Assembly: GCF_013359815.1 (NCBI RefSeq)
Contig: NZ_JABMCF010000040.1
Coordinates: 62,001-126,000, forward strand
Direction: 5' to 3'
Source of the DNA: Curtobacterium flaccumfaciens
GTDB taxonomy: Bacteria > Actinomycetota > Actinomycetes > Actinomycetales > Microbacteriaceae
Length of the DNA stretch: 64,000 nt
Shown in pieces: positions 24,621 through 33,540 of this stretch. Position 1 is the first letter of the stretch. The number at the start of each line of letters is the position of its first letter. Made by a program: the position numbers and the translations under genes. Under the pieces are notes generated by a model. That model ran no database searches. It was not told the origin of the DNA and was given only the letters and a program-made list of their open reading frames with translations.

Positions 24621-25064
24621 TCAGTCGGCGACGGCGGCCTGCTGCGCGACCATCGAGCCGGTCACGAGCGCGCGGAGCTCGGTGGGCAGCGGGATCGGTC
24701 GGCGGGCGCCCTCGCGGTCGATGATGACGTGCACGAACTCACCGGTGGCGAGCAGGGCGCCGTCGGACTGGCGGAACAGGCCGAACTCCCACGACAGGCT
24801 CGTGGTGCCGAGGTGCTTCGAGCGCATCCCGACCTCGATGACGTCCGGCCAGACGGCGGACTCGACGAACCGGCAGCTCGACGACACCAGCACGGCGATC
24901 CACTCCGACGAGAACGGGTCGAGCCCGGCGACCTCGCGGAACCAGTACGTCGACGCGTTGTCCATCGCCGAGTAGTAGATCGTGTTGTTGACGTGCCCGA
25001 ACATGTCGTTGTCGTTCCACCTGGTGGGATACGAGCGGCGGAACGGGTACTCGTCGATGGTCAT
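24621..25064 (-). CDS. Acyl-CoA thioesterase, hotdog fold (YbgC/4HBT-like)
   Basis: 147 residues. RWNDNDMFGHVNNTIYY is the signature of the 4-hydroxybenzoyl-CoA thioesterase group, with the catalytic Asp in NDND. It should hydrolyse acyl-CoA thioesters. The ATG overlaps the TetR stop by four bases (ATGA), so the regulator and the enzyme are one translational unit. With the divergent acyl-CoA dehydrogenase it suggests a small acyl-CoA catabolic cluster under that regulator. Confidence 0.85.
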   Translation of the reverse strand: MTIDEYPFRRSYPTRWNDNDMFGHVNNTIYYSAMDNASTYWFREVAGLDPFSSEWIAVLVSSSCRFVESAVWPDVIEVGMRSKHLGTTSLSWEFGLFRQSDGALLATGEFVHVIIDREGARRPIPLPTELRALVTGSMVAQQAAVAD

Positions 25065-25669
25065 CGGTCTCCGATCGGTGGTGCGGGTGTGGCGTGCACC
25101 GCGTCGGGCCGCAGGACGTACTCGAACGCCGCACGTGCTCGGTCGGGATCAGGGGTCTCACCGGAGATGAACTCGGCGTAGGTGAACGACTCGGAGATCC
25201 GGACGAGCAGCCGTGCGAGCTCCTCAGCCGACAACGGTGCCGGATCGAACGTACCGGACGACTCCTGCTGCTCGATGAGTGCGGTGACCCGGGCGACGAA
25301 CCGGCTCTGCACGTCGCTGTCCGAGGTGGTGAGCAGACGCATCGCCCGAGCGGGTTCGCGCGTCAGGAACGCCCGGAAGTACGGGGCGTCGATCAGGTCG
25401 GCGGTGAACCGGTCGAGCACGACGACGAGCCGGGCTGCTCCGGTCGCCCCGATCTCGTCGGCGGCGTGGGTGGCTCCGTCGAGGGTCGGGACTGCGAGGG
25501 ACCACAGGATCTCGGACAGCAACCGGTCACGGTTGCCGACCCACCGGAACAGCGACGTGCGGTCGACGCCGAGTGCGGCAGCCAACGCCCCCATGTCGAT
25601 CCGTGAGCCGGCGATGAAGGTGTGACGGGCCTCCCGGAAGGCGCCCAGCGCAGAGTCCGATGTGTACAC
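25061..25669 (-). CDS. TetR-family regulator, QsdR-like
   Basis: 202 residues. The helix-turn-helix is in IDMGALAAALGVDRTSLFRWVGNRDRLL, here split as MGALAAALGVDRTSLF and RWVGNRDRLL; the RWVG(N/S)RD wording is that of QsdR-type TetR proteins from Rhodococcus and relatives. GTG at 25669 is chosen for GAGAGG five bases upstream; the frame extends further through the divergent promoter. It probably represses its own thioesterase operon and the divergent acyl-CoA dehydrogenase, with an acyl-CoA as effector (inference from context). A CGGGCCTCCCGG word falls in the N-terminal codons and encodes REAR. Confidence 0.8.
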   Translation of the reverse strand: MYTSDSALGAFREARHTFIAGSRIDMGALAAALGVDRTSLFRWVGNRDRLLSEILWSLAVPTLDGATHAADEIGATGAARLVVVLDRFTADLIDAPYFRAFLTREPARAMRLLTTSDSDVQSRFVARVTALIEQQESSGTFDPAPLSAEELARLLVRISESFTYAEFISGETPDPDRARAAFEYVLRPDAVHATPAPPIGDR

Positions 25670-25716
25670 GCGATCCTCTCTTGCAACGTTTTCGAGAATG
25701 ATGCATCGTGGTTCCC

Positions 25717-26910
25717 ATGTCAACGACGATGCCCGCGACGCCCCTGCTCGAATCGGACTTCTACGGCTTCCAGCAACAGCTCACCGAGCAGGAGCGCGCA
25801 TCGCTCGGGCAGCTCCGGCAGTACCTCGAGCGCGAGGTCGCGCCCATCGCCGACGCGTACTGGGCGCGCGCCGAGTTCCCGATGCAGGTGATCGCGCCGC
25901 TCGCCGAGCTCGGCATGTACGGGCCCGGCGTCCCGCTCGTGCGGCAGTTCGAGAACTCGGCCGTGTACCGCGGCTGGGCGGCCCTCGAACTCGGACGCGT
26001 GGACGCGAGCGTCGCCACCTTCATCGGCGTGCAGTCCGGCCTGGCGATGAACTCGATCGCGGTCGCCGGCAGCGACGAACAGCAGCGCGAGTGGCTCCCG
26101 CGGATGGCCACAGGTGAGATCGTCGGGGCGTTCGGGCTCACCGAGCCGTACTCCGGCAGCGACTCCGCGAAGGGCCTGCGCACCACCGCCCGGCGCGAGG
26201 GCAACGCGTGGGTGCTCGACGGCGAGAAGCGCTGGATCGGCAACGCCACCTTCGCCGACGTCGTCGTGATCTGGGCGAAGGACGTCGCCGACGGTCAGGT
26301 CAAGGGCTTCCTCGTCACCACCGACACCGCGGGCTTCACCGCGACGAAGATCGAGGACAAGATCGCGCTGCGCGGCGTGCAGAACGCCGACATCGTCATG
26401 CAGGACGTCCGGGTGCCCGAGTCGCGTCGGCTGCAGAACGCGACGTCGTTCCGCTCGACCGCCGAGGTGCTCCGACTGACCCGCACCGAGGTCGCCTGGC
26501 AGGCCGTCGGCATCGCGGTCGGGGCGTACGAGGCCGCGCTCGCCTACGCCCGCGAGCGGATCCAGTTCGGCAAGCCGATCGCCGCCCACCAGCTCGTGCA
26601 GGACCTGCTCGTCAAGTCGCTGTCGAACATCACGGCCTCGATCGCACTGTGCACGCAGGCCTCGGCCATGCAGGACGCCGGGGTCGGTGGCGACGAGCAC
26701 TCGGCGTTGGCCAAGGCGTTCGCCACCGCGAAGATGCGGGAGACCGTCGCCTGGTGCCGCGAGGTGCAGGGCGGCAACGGCATCGTGCTCGACAAGGGCG
26801 TGGCCCGGTTCTTCGCCGATGCCGAGGCGATCTACTCGTACGAGGGCACGCGCGAGGTCAACACCCTGATCGTGGGGCGGGCGATCACCGGGCAGGCCGC
26901 GTTCGTCTAG
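25717..26910 (+). CDS. Acyl-CoA dehydrogenase (glutaryl-CoA dehydrogenase-like)
   Basis: 397 residues, full length for the family. FAD and substrate segments include GAFGLTEPYSGSD, KRWIGNATFAD and RERIQFGKPIAAHQL. The late YEGTREVNTLIVGRAITG carries the Glu used as catalytic base and resembles the glutaryl-CoA dehydrogenase subgroup. It oxidises acyl-CoA at the alpha-beta carbons and passes electrons to ETF. ATG at 25717; the short gap contains TTGCAA and, 17 bases later, CATCGT, a plausible promoter ending seven bases before the start. Divergent from the TetR gene that may regulate it. Confidence 0.88.
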   Translation: MSTTMPATPLLESDFYGFQQQLTEQERASLGQLRQYLEREVAPIADAYWARAEFPMQVIAPLAELGMYGPGVPLVRQFENSAVYRGWAALELGRVDASVATFIGVQSGLAMNSIAVAGSDEQQREWLPRMATGEIVGAFGLTEPYSGSDSAKGLRTTARREGNAWVLDGEKRWIGNATFADVVVIWAKDVADGQVKGFLVTTDTAGFTATKIEDKIALRGVQNADIVMQDVRVPESRRLQNATSFRSTAEVLRLTRTEVAWQAVGIAVGAYEAALAYARERIQFGKPIAAHQLVQDLLVKSLSNITASIALCTQASAMQDAGVGGDEHSALAKAFATAKMRETVAWCREVQGGNGIVLDKGVARFFADAEAIYSYEGTREVNTLIVGRAITGQAAFV

Positions 26911-26931
26911 CGGCCAGCCCGGCCCGCCGCG

Positions 26932-29010
26932 CTACCCGAGCAGCGCCGGCCGCTCCCACTCCTGGTCGAGCACGTGCTGCCCGAGGAACGCGAACACCGT
27001 CTCGTACCAGACCACGGCGTGCTGCGGAGCGAGCACCCAGTGGTTCTCGTCCGGGAAGTACAGGAACCGGTGCGGCATCGAGCCGTCCGGTGCCGCGTGG
27101 TGCTCCGCGAGCTCGGACCAGAGCCGCAGCCCCTCGCCGATCGGCACCCGGTAGTCCTTGTCGCCGTGGATGACGAGCATCGGTGACGTGATGTCCCCCA
27201 CGAACCGGTGCGGGTCGTTCGCCGCGATCCCGTCGGCGTCGAAGATCGACGACCAGTACTGCGACGAGTCCGTCGTGCCGTTGAACTGGTCGAGCGCCCA
27301 CAGGCTCGCGTGGGTGACGATCGCGCGGAACCGGTCGGTGTGCCCGGCGACCCAGTTCGCCATGTACCCGCCGAACGACCCACCCATCGCGGCGGTGCGG
27401 GTCGCGTCGATGTCCGCCCGCGCCTCGACCACGTCGGTGATCGCCATCAGGTCGGTGTACGGCGCCTGGCCCCAGGCGTTCCAGCCGCGGTTCACGAAGT
27501 CGAGTCCGTAGCCGGTGGACAACGCGGGGTCCGGCAGCAGGACGGCGTAGCCCCGGGCCGCGAGCAGCATCGGGTTCCAGCGCCAGGACCACTGGTTCCA
27601 CGAGTTGAGCGGTCCGCCGTGGATCCACAGGACGAGCGGATGCGGCCCGTCGCCCTCGGGGACGACCAGCCAGCCGCGCACGCGGGCGCCGTCGGCCGCG
27701 GTCGTCTCGACCTCTTCCAGGTGGGCGGGCACGTCCGGCAGGGGCGCCGGCGTCGCCAACGGGGTCACCGTGCCGTCCGTCGCGATCCGCACCGGGTGCA
27801 GCGGGGCCGCCCAGGAGGCCCGGAGCGCCACGACCACGCCCGTCGCCGCCGCCACGCGCAGGCTCGAGTACGCCCAGTCGTCGTGCGTCAGCTGCTCGAC
27901 GGCGCCGCCGTCGAGGGGGATGCGGAAGACCGGCGCGCGGCCGTCCTGGTCGGCGACCGCCAGGAGCGCGCGGTCGCCGTGCTCGAACACGAGCTGGCTC
28001 GGCCAGCGGTCCCAGTCGGTCGCGACGCGGCGGGCGTCGGAGCCGTCGATGCCGGCGACCCAGACCTCCTGCTGGTTCGCGCCGGCCGGGGTGGAGCGGA
28101 CGGTCCGGACCCAGGCGATCGTCCGGCCGTCGTGGCTGAGCGCCGGCATCTCGTGGTCGACGTCGACGTCGTCGAACAGCACCGTGCGGTGGCCGCTGGA
28201 CAGGTCGATGGTGACGAGCGTCGAGCGGTCTCCACGGGCCTCCCGGACGCCGACGGATGCCAGCAGGACCGAGCCGTCGGGCGTGAGCGCCCCGCTGACG
28301 TGGTCGAGCGAGCGGCCGGGGGTCGGTGTGCGGTCGACGGGCTGGACGGGCTCGGCGCTGGCGCCGACGGCGTCGCTGCCGGTGTCGCTGTCGCTGTCGG
28401 CCGTGTCGAGCGTCAGCACGTGCGTCTGGGCCGGCCCGAGGTCGTGGTCCCAGTACCGGACCGGGTAGGTCTCGTGCAGGATCGCGCGGACCTGCTTGTC
28501 CTTCCGGCTCTTCCGGAGCTCCGCGTCGGCCTCGAGCACGGTCGCGGGGTCGGAGCCGGCCCCCGGCAGCAGGTCGGCGGTCAGCGCCACGACGTCCGAC
28601 GAGGCCGCGGTGGCCAGGACCCCACCGACGCCGCCGGCCAGGCGGGTGAGCGGACGGGCCTCGCCACCGGTCGCGGGCAGCACCCAGAGCTGGGCGGCCT
28701 CGAGGTCGGTGGCGTCGGCGTCGGGCCGGGCGGAGACGAAGAGCAGGTCGCCGGTGCGGGTGAAGGCGATGCCGCCCTCGCCCTTGGCGGAGCGCGTGAG
28801 GCGGACCGGGCGTGCGGCGGGTGTCCCGGCGTCGTCCGCGTCCTCGGCCGGGGCTGCTGGTACCTGCCAGATCGACCGGCGGTACCCGGTGCCGTCGGGG
28901 TCGAGGGCACTGACCGTCAGGGCGACGCGGGTGCCGTCGGGGCTGATGTCGATGCCGTCGACGCGGGGGAGCGCGACGTACTGGTCGAGGTCGGAGAACG
29001 GGGTGCTCAT
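26932..29010 (-). CDS. Prolyl oligopeptidase-family serine peptidase (S9)
   Basis: 692 residues. An N-terminal beta-propeller (about 1-430, repeated strands such as LSHDGRTIAWVRT) gates a C-terminal alpha/beta hydrolase. The nucleophile is Ser545 in GGSFGGYM; the acid is in HGDKDYRVP and the His in DENHWV. The layout is that of acylaminoacyl-peptidase/DPP-like S9C enzymes that trim short peptides; no signal peptide is seen. ATG at 29010 overlaps the patatin stop by four bases (ATGA), fixing the start against a much longer shadow frame. Stop is 21 bases from the convergent acyl-CoA dehydrogenase stop. Confidence 0.88.
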   Translation of the reverse strand: MSTPFSDLDQYVALPRVDGIDISPDGTRVALTVSALDPDGTGYRRSIWQVPAAPAEDADDAGTPAARPVRLTRSAKGEGGIAFTRTGDLLFVSARPDADATDLEAAQLWVLPATGGEARPLTRLAGGVGGVLATAASSDVVALTADLLPGAGSDPATVLEADAELRKSRKDKQVRAILHETYPVRYWDHDLGPAQTHVLTLDTADSDSDTGSDAVGASAEPVQPVDRTPTPGRSLDHVSGALTPDGSVLLASVGVREARGDRSTLVTIDLSSGHRTVLFDDVDVDHEMPALSHDGRTIAWVRTVRSTPAGANQQEVWVAGIDGSDARRVATDWDRWPSQLVFEHGDRALLAVADQDGRAPVFRIPLDGGAVEQLTHDDWAYSSLRVAAATGVVVALRASWAAPLHPVRIATDGTVTPLATPAPLPDVPAHLEEVETTAADGARVRGWLVVPEGDGPHPLVLWIHGGPLNSWNQWSWRWNPMLLAARGYAVLLPDPALSTGYGLDFVNRGWNAWGQAPYTDLMAITDVVEARADIDATRTAAMGGSFGGYMANWVAGHTDRFRAIVTHASLWALDQFNGTTDSSQYWSSIFDADGIAANDPHRFVGDITSPMLVIHGDKDYRVPIGEGLRLWSELAEHHAAPDGSMPHRFLYFPDENHWVLAPQHAVVWYETVFAFLGQHVLDQEWERPALLG

Positions 29011-29903
29011 GCGTGCACGCTCGCCAGGTCCTCGGCCCAGAAGGCGGCGACCTGCTCGGCGACCGCGGTGCCCTGGGCGTGGCCGGCCTCGGCCGACGGT
29101 GCCTGGGTGGCGAGCGAGAGCGAGTTCGTGCCGAAGGCCTGCTGGGAGGCACTGTCCGCCACGACGACCTCGACCGACGAACCACCGGCGCGCAGGGCCT
29201 CGACGGCGACGTCGAGCCACGGCCCGCACGGGGACGGGCCCTCGGGGCCGCAGGCGATGACGAGCACGCGCTCGTACCCGGCGGCGGCATCGGCGTTGGT
29301 GCCCGAGCGGACGCCCCCGTCGACGTACGGGCGGCCGTCGATGGCGACCGGTGTCCAGACGAAGGGCACCGAGCAGCTCGCGGCGACCGCACGGGGGAGC
29401 GGCACGTTGTCGGCCGCCGTCAGCAGGCGGAAGGTGCCGTCGGTGGCGTCGACCGCAGTGACGGCGAGCGGCTTCTCCGGCCACTCGGTGGACGGGAGCG
29501 TCTCGCCGAAGGTCGCCGTGCGCTCGTCGTCGCTCTGACCACCGACGACCTGCTGGGCGGCCTGACCGAGTCGAGCCCGGGCGTCCTGTTCGCCGGTCGC
29601 ACCCTGCAGTGCTGCGCCGATGTGCTGCTGCACGGCCTCGACGTCGATGGGGGCCGGCTCTTGGTAGGTGGTCGGCGCCGGGGTGTGCTGCTGGTCGTAG
29701 GCCTGCTGGACGGCGCCGTTCCGGACGAACGCGCCGACGACGCTGCCGGCGCTGGTGCCGACGACGAGGTCAGCGGCGTCGAGGTCGACGCCGGCTTCCT
29801 GCAGGGCGACGAGGACGCCGACTTCCCACGCGATGCCGGCGACACCTCCGCCACCGAGGACGAGGGCTCTGGATCCGGGAACGGGCGTGCTGACGTCGGT
29901 CAT
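29007..29903 (-). CDS. Patatin-like phospholipase
   Basis: 298 residues. All patatin elements are present: oxyanion glycine loop LGGGGVAGIAWE, nucleophile elbow VVGTSAGS, and the Asp of the dyad in YVDGGVRSG. It should be a serine lipid acyl hydrolase in the cytosol or at the membrane; no signal peptide is visible. First gene of a two-gene unit with the S9 peptidase, sharing four bases. A TAAGCA hexamer ends six bases before the ATG. Confidence 0.88.
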   Translation of the reverse strand: MTDVSTPVPGSRALVLGGGGVAGIAWEVGVLVALQEAGVDLDAADLVVGTSAGSVVGAFVRNGAVQQAYDQQHTPAPTTYQEPAPIDVEAVQQHIGAALQGATGEQDARARLGQAAQQVVGGQSDDERTATFGETLPSTEWPEKPLAVTAVDATDGTFRLLTAADNVPLPRAVAASCSVPFVWTPVAIDGRPYVDGGVRSGTNADAAAGYERVLVIACGPEGPSPCGPWLDVAVEALRAGGSSVEVVVADSASQQAFGTNSLSLATQAPSAEAGHAQGTAVAEQVAAFWAEDLASVHA

Positions 29904-30016
29904 GGGTCCTGCTTACCAGCTGCGTGCGACGGGCCGGTGGAGGCCGGTGCGTCCTGTGGAGAACCCGCCTGTGGACAACTCCGTCCGCGTCGGTGGCGTG
30001 ACCTAGCGTCGTGGTC

Positions 30017-30826
30017 ATGGGGAACCAGCGTTCAGGACGGGTCAGCACGGTCGTGTGGCCGATCGTGGTGGCTGCTGCGCCCACCGCGGCGTTCCAGCTG
30101 CCGAACCTGTTCGTCACGCCGGCGGTCCGACTGTCGCTCGTCGCGTTCGGGCTCGTCGTGCTCGTCGGCGCCGTGACCGTGCAGGTGGTCCGGACCCGGC
30201 GCAGCGACGCCGCTCGGTCGGTGGCCGAGGACAACGCCACCGCGGCGGAGCTCGAGCAGTCGACGGCGGTCCGGTACGCGTTCGGCCAGATCGCCACCCG
30301 GCTCGTCCGGTTCACCGAGCTGCCCCGGTCCGATCGCCACGGCGAGCTCTCGGTCGTCGCCGACCGCGTCGCCGTGGCCCTGGCGTTCTACCTGCTGCCG
30401 AAGGTGCCCGACGTCCGCGCGAACGTGTACCAGCTGTCCACCGATCTGCGTGCCCTCGAGCCGATCGGTCACGGTGGGGCCGGCGACACCGCCGGGGTCT
30501 TCCGAGCGGGCACGCCCTACGGCGACCGCAACCTCGAGTGGGTGCTCGTCGGGGGATCACCCCGGATCGTCGGCGACCGCTCGGCCGACGTCGACGTCGA
30601 CCAGGACCTGCCGGGCTTCGAGCCGCGGTACACCTCGTACGTCTCGGTGGTGATCCGGTCCGACCAGTACTCGTTCGGCATGCTCACCGTCGACTCTCCG
30701 GTCCCCGACGCCTTCACCGAACTCGACGCCAAGAACATCGCGATGATGGCGTCGTTCATGGCCGTCGCGTTCTCGTTGACCTACTCGTTCCCCGAGCGCG
30801 ACCGCAATCCAAGGAAAGGCCCGTGA
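30017..30826 (+). CDS. Membrane protein with GAF-like sensor domain
   Basis: 269 residues. Two N-terminal membrane segments (about 12-32 and 37-58), then a cytoplasmic alpha/beta domain (about 95-255). The pattern TSYVSVVIRSDQYSFGMLTVDSP followed by a final helix resembles GAF domains; no kinase, cyclase or HTH output is attached. It may be a sensor component or partner of an unlinked enzyme. ATG at 30017 is used: TAGCGT (30004-30009) ends seven bases before it. GTG at 30011 is possible but less likely. Confidence 0.65.
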   Translation: MGNQRSGRVSTVVWPIVVAAAPTAAFQLPNLFVTPAVRLSLVAFGLVVLVGAVTVQVVRTRRSDAARSVAEDNATAAELEQSTAVRYAFGQIATRLVRFTELPRSDRHGELSVVADRVAVALAFYLLPKVPDVRANVYQLSTDLRALEPIGHGGAGDTAGVFRAGTPYGDRNLEWVLVGGSPRIVGDRSADVDVDQDLPGFEPRYTSYVSVVIRSDQYSFGMLTVDSPVPDAFTELDAKNIAMMASFMAVAFSLTYSFPERDRNPRKGP

Positions 30827-30867
30827 TGCTCACACGCTCTGTCGGACGCTCGACGTACGATGCCCCC

Positions 30868-31053
30868 ATGACGACCGTGAACCCTGCTCCGCCGTCGTTC
30901 GGGCGTGCCCGGATCTCCTCGCCGAACTGGAACGACACGACCACCGACGCCGACTACGAAGACCTCGACGTCATCGCCGCCAACATCGAACGCGAGCGCG
31001 TTGCAGCCCGGCTCCGGGTCACCGCAGCGATCGCCGCGCGACTGGGTCGCTGA
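30868..31053 (+). CDS. 61-residue hypothetical protein
   Basis: Small, charged protein; an acidic middle (TTTDADYEDLDVIAANIERE) is followed by a helical basic end. ATG at 30868 is preferred because TACGAT (30856-30861) ends six bases upstream. An earlier in-frame ATG at 30826 overlaps the previous stop (TGATG) and has AAGGAAAGG upstream, so a 75-residue form translated from the upstream message is also possible. Not recognised. Confidence 0.6.
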   Translation: MTTVNPAPPSFGRARISSPNWNDTTTDADYEDLDVIAANIERERVAARLRVTAAIAARLGR

Positions 31054-31070
31054 CCCCTCCCGCAACGTCC

Positions 31071-31112
31071 ACGACGAACGGCTCCCACGCGTGCGTGGGA
31101 GCCGTTCGTCGT
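31071..31112 (+). terminator. 20-bp perfect hairpin terminator
   Basis: Arms 31071-31090 and 31093-31112 (right arm GCGTGGGAGCCGTTCGTCGT) are exact complements with a two-base loop. It starts 18 bases after the stop at 31053 and separates it from the convergent reductase. A short tandem GAGCCC run follows at about 31118-31140. Confidence 0.75.
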
Positions 31113-31162
31113 CCGAGGAGCCCGAGCCCGAGCCCGAGCCGGGGCCGGCTCCGGCGCCGCAG

Positions 31163-32194
31163 CTACGGCGCCTCGGTCACGTCGATGAGCACCTTGCCGA
31201 CCGTGTCCTGCTCGACCGCGTCGTGCGCCTGGGCGGTCTGCTCGAGCGCGAACCGGGTGAGCGGGAGTCCGGCGTCCTCGCCGACCGGCAGCACACCGTC
31301 GTGCAGCGCCTCGGTGACGTCCTCGGCCGCCGCGGACAGCGCCTCGTCGCCGATCGTGTAGAGCAGCAGGAACTGGTAGCGGGCGTTCACGCTCATGTTC
31401 GGGCGGATCGGCAAGCTCGCCTCGTCGCCGCCGTTGTTCGCGTAGATCGACACGACACCGTGGTTCGCCAGCACGTCGGCGACCAGCGCGGCGTTCTGCG
31501 GGATCGACACCTCGACGACGATGTCGACACCGTCCGGCGCGATCGACCGGATGCGCTCGGCGGCGTCCTCCTCGCGGTAGTTCACGACGTGGTGGGCGCC
31601 GGCCGCCGTGGCGAGGGCTGCCTTCGCGTCCGAGCTGATCGTCGTGATGACGGTCGCTCCGGCCCAGCGGGCGAGCTGGATCGCGGCGTGCCCCACGACA
31701 CCGGCGCCGCCGGCGACGAGCACGGTGAAGCCGTCGAGGGCTCCGGGCCCCAGTCGTGCGGGGCCGTCCTCGTGGGTGGTGAGCGCTCGGTGCGCCGTCA
31801 TCGCGGGGACGCCGAGCGAGGCACCGACGTCGAACGAGACGCCGTCAGGCAGCGGGACCACGCGCGACTCGGGTACGACCGTGTACTCCTGTGCCGTGCC
31901 GGTCGGCCGTGACGCCGCCGCCATGAACAGCCAGACGGCGTCGCCGACGGCCAGCCCGTCGACTCCGGGGCCGACGGCGTCGACGACGCCTGCGCCGTCC
32001 TGGTTCGGCGTGATCTCGGGGAACGGCAGTCCGTCACCGTACGTGCCGCCGGCACGGGCCTTCCAGTCGGTCGGGTTGACGCCGGAGACGACGACGCGGA
32101 CGCGGACCTCACCGGCTCCGGGCTCCGGGATCTCCCGCTCGACGAGTTCGAGGACGCTGCTGGCACCGGGCTTCGTGTAGACGATCGATCGCAT
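31163..32194 (-). CDS. NADPH:quinone reductase-type MDR oxidoreductase
   Basis: 343 residues of the zeta-crystallin branch of medium-chain dehydrogenases. The GroES-like part has SGVNPTDWKARAG, and the Rossmann part has VLVAGGAGVVGHAAIQLAR (the NADPH glycine motif). No zinc-ligand cysteines, as usual for quinone reductases. It likely detoxifies quinones or enones. ATG at 32194 has a weak TGGGG ribosome site. The next gene upstream is an HxlR regulator on the same strand, with a 50-base gap, consistent with redox control. Confidence 0.85.
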   Translation of the reverse strand: MRSIVYTKPGASSVLELVEREIPEPGAGEVRVRVVVSGVNPTDWKARAGGTYGDGLPFPEITPNQDGAGVVDAVGPGVDGLAVGDAVWLFMAAASRPTGTAQEYTVVPESRVVPLPDGVSFDVGASLGVPAMTAHRALTTHEDGPARLGPGALDGFTVLVAGGAGVVGHAAIQLARWAGATVITTISSDAKAALATAAGAHHVVNYREEDAAERIRSIAPDGVDIVVEVSIPQNAALVADVLANHGVVSIYANNGGDEASLPIRPNMSVNARYQFLLLYTIGDEALSAAAEDVTEALHDGVLPVGEDAGLPLTRFALEQTAQAHDAVEQDTVGKVLIDVTEAP

Positions 32195-32244
32195 GTCCCC
32201 AGGCAACCACTCGTCGCCGTCGGGGATTCCGAGTGCGGGGTCGC

Positions 32245-32607
32245 TCAGCGCGCGTCGTACCCCTCGCGCGCCTCGGCGACGTCGGGCATGTGCGAGGTGG
32301 CCCAGTCCTCCAGCGGCACGAGCACCGTGCGCAGCGATCGCCCGAGCTCGGTCAGTTCGTACTCCACGTGCGGCGGGATCTCGGGGAACACCGTCCGCGT
32401 CACCATGCCGTCGCGCTCGAGGGCCCGCAGCGTCTGGGTGAGCATCTTCTGGGAGACCCCCTGCACCCGGGCCGCCACCGCCGAGTACCGTGCGGGACCG
32501 TCGGCGAGGGCGCCGATCGTCAGCACGCTCCACCGGTCGCCGATGCGGTCGAGCAGCTGCCGGCTGGGGCAGTCCGCCGCGTAGGGGCTGTACTCGAGTG
32601 CTGACAT
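32245..32607 (-). CDS. HxlR-family redox-type regulator
   Basis: 120 residues. Winged helix with [17 protein letters not shown], the hallmark HxlR start, with the single conserved Cys13, and [17 protein letters not shown] as recognition helix. HxlR proteins commonly sense electrophiles or redox change through that cysteine and control neighbouring oxidoreductases. It lies between a quinone reductase and a divergent NAD(P)-binding protein, both plausible targets. ATG at 32607 has GGAGG six bases upstream. Confidence 0.9.
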   Translation of the reverse strand: MSALEYSPYAADCPSRQLLDRIGDRWSVLTIGALADGPARYSAVAARVQGVSQKMLTQTLRALERDGMVTRTVFPEIPPHVEYELTELGRSLRTVLVPLEDWATSHMPDVAEAREGYDAR

Positions 32608-32640
32608 GGTGTCCTCCGTAACGCACCGCCAGGTGCCTAC

Positions 32641-32657
32641 TTACTCAAAGAGAGTAA
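32641..32657. promoter_or_regulatory. Likely HxlR operator
   Basis: TTACTC-AAAGA-GAGTAA, a 17-base inverted repeat in a strikingly A/T-rich patch between the divergent HxlR and NAD(P)-binding genes. Its form and length fit HxlR/YodB-type sites. Confidence 0.6.
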
Positions 32658-32715
32658 CTCTTGTACGGTGACTGTCAACGTCACCGACGCCCAGCACGTC
32701 CACGAAGGGAACACC

Positions 32716-33363
32716 ATGACAAACATCGTCGTCTTCGGAGGCACCGGCTACGCCGGCTCCGCCATCACCCACGAGGCACTCTCCCGCGGCATCGCCGTCA
32801 CCGCGGTCGCCCGCGACACGAGCAAGCTCGAGCCGGCCGAGGGCCTCACCCTGGCGCAGGGTGACGCGTTCGACGCCGACTTCGTGTCCGAGGTCACCAA
32901 GGGTGCCGACGTCGTCATCGTCTCGCTCCACGCCGTGCAGGCCGACGGCAGCGAGCTGAAGGACAAGTTCCAGCACTTCGTCGACGCCGCCGCTGCAGCC
33001 GGTGCGCGGCTCGGCATCGTCGGCGGTGCCGGCTCGATGCGCGTGTCCGAGGACGGCCCCCGCCTCTTCGACACCGACGGCTTCCCGGACGCCTTCAAGG
33101 GCGAGGCGAAGAGCCACGCGCAGATCCTCGACGCCCTCCGTGCGTCGGACACCGAGGTCGACTGGTTCTACGTGAGCCCCGCCGCGGCCTTCGGCAGCTA
33201 CAACCCGGGCGAGCGTCGCGGCACCTACCGCGCCTCGGACGAGGTCCTGCTCGCCGACGCCGAGGGCAACTCGGACATCTCCGGCGCCGACTACGCGATC
33301 GCGTTCGTCGACGAGATCGTCACCCCGGCGCACCACCAGACGCGTTTCGGCGTCGCCTACTGA
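32716..33363 (+). CDS. NAD(P)H-binding protein (atypical SDR)
   Basis: 215 residues. FGGTGYAGSAITHEAL is the glycine-rich dinucleotide motif of NmrA/atypical short-chain dehydrogenases, and GIVGGAGSM with FYVSPAAAFG supports the NAD(P)H-binding family PF13460. Such proteins act as quinone oxidoreductases or redox sensors. ATG at 32716 has GAAGGG six bases upstream; the longer frame reads through the operator region. Divergent from the HxlR gene that probably represses it. Confidence 0.82.
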   Translation: MTNIVVFGGTGYAGSAITHEALSRGIAVTAVARDTSKLEPAEGLTLAQGDAFDADFVSEVTKGADVVIVSLHAVQADGSELKDKFQHFVDAAAAAGARLGIVGGAGSMRVSEDGPRLFDTDGFPDAFKGEAKSHAQILDALRASDTEVDWFYVSPAAAFGSYNPGERRGTYRASDEVLLADAEGNSDISGADYAIAFVDEIVTPAHHQTRFGVAY

Positions 33364-33375
33364 GGCACGGCCCCT

Positions 33376-33447
33376 CGCAAGACACCGGTGTTCACGCAAC
33401 ACACCGCGGGATCCCGCGGCGTCGAGCGTGAACACCGGTGTTTTGCG
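33376..33447. terminator. Hairpin, family B copy 2
   Basis: Arms 33376-33397 and 33426-33447 (22 bases each; core ACACCGGTGTTCACGC) pair with one mismatch, around a perfect inner palindrome CCGCGGGATCCCGCGG (33404-33419). It lies 12 bases after the stop at 33363. The same core occurs at 10917-10992. Confidence 0.7.
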
Positions 33448-33540
33448 CACCGCCCGGCGCGACCAAGGGGCGGACGGGAGGCGCGGGGCAGGGCCGCCAC
33501 GGGCCTCCAGGCCGGCGGGCGGTCACCGCCAGGGCCCGCG

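Noticed and set aside
25670..25723. TetR start at 25723
   Set aside because: It would run into the divergent acyl-CoA dehydrogenase start; GTG at 25669 has a good ribosome site.
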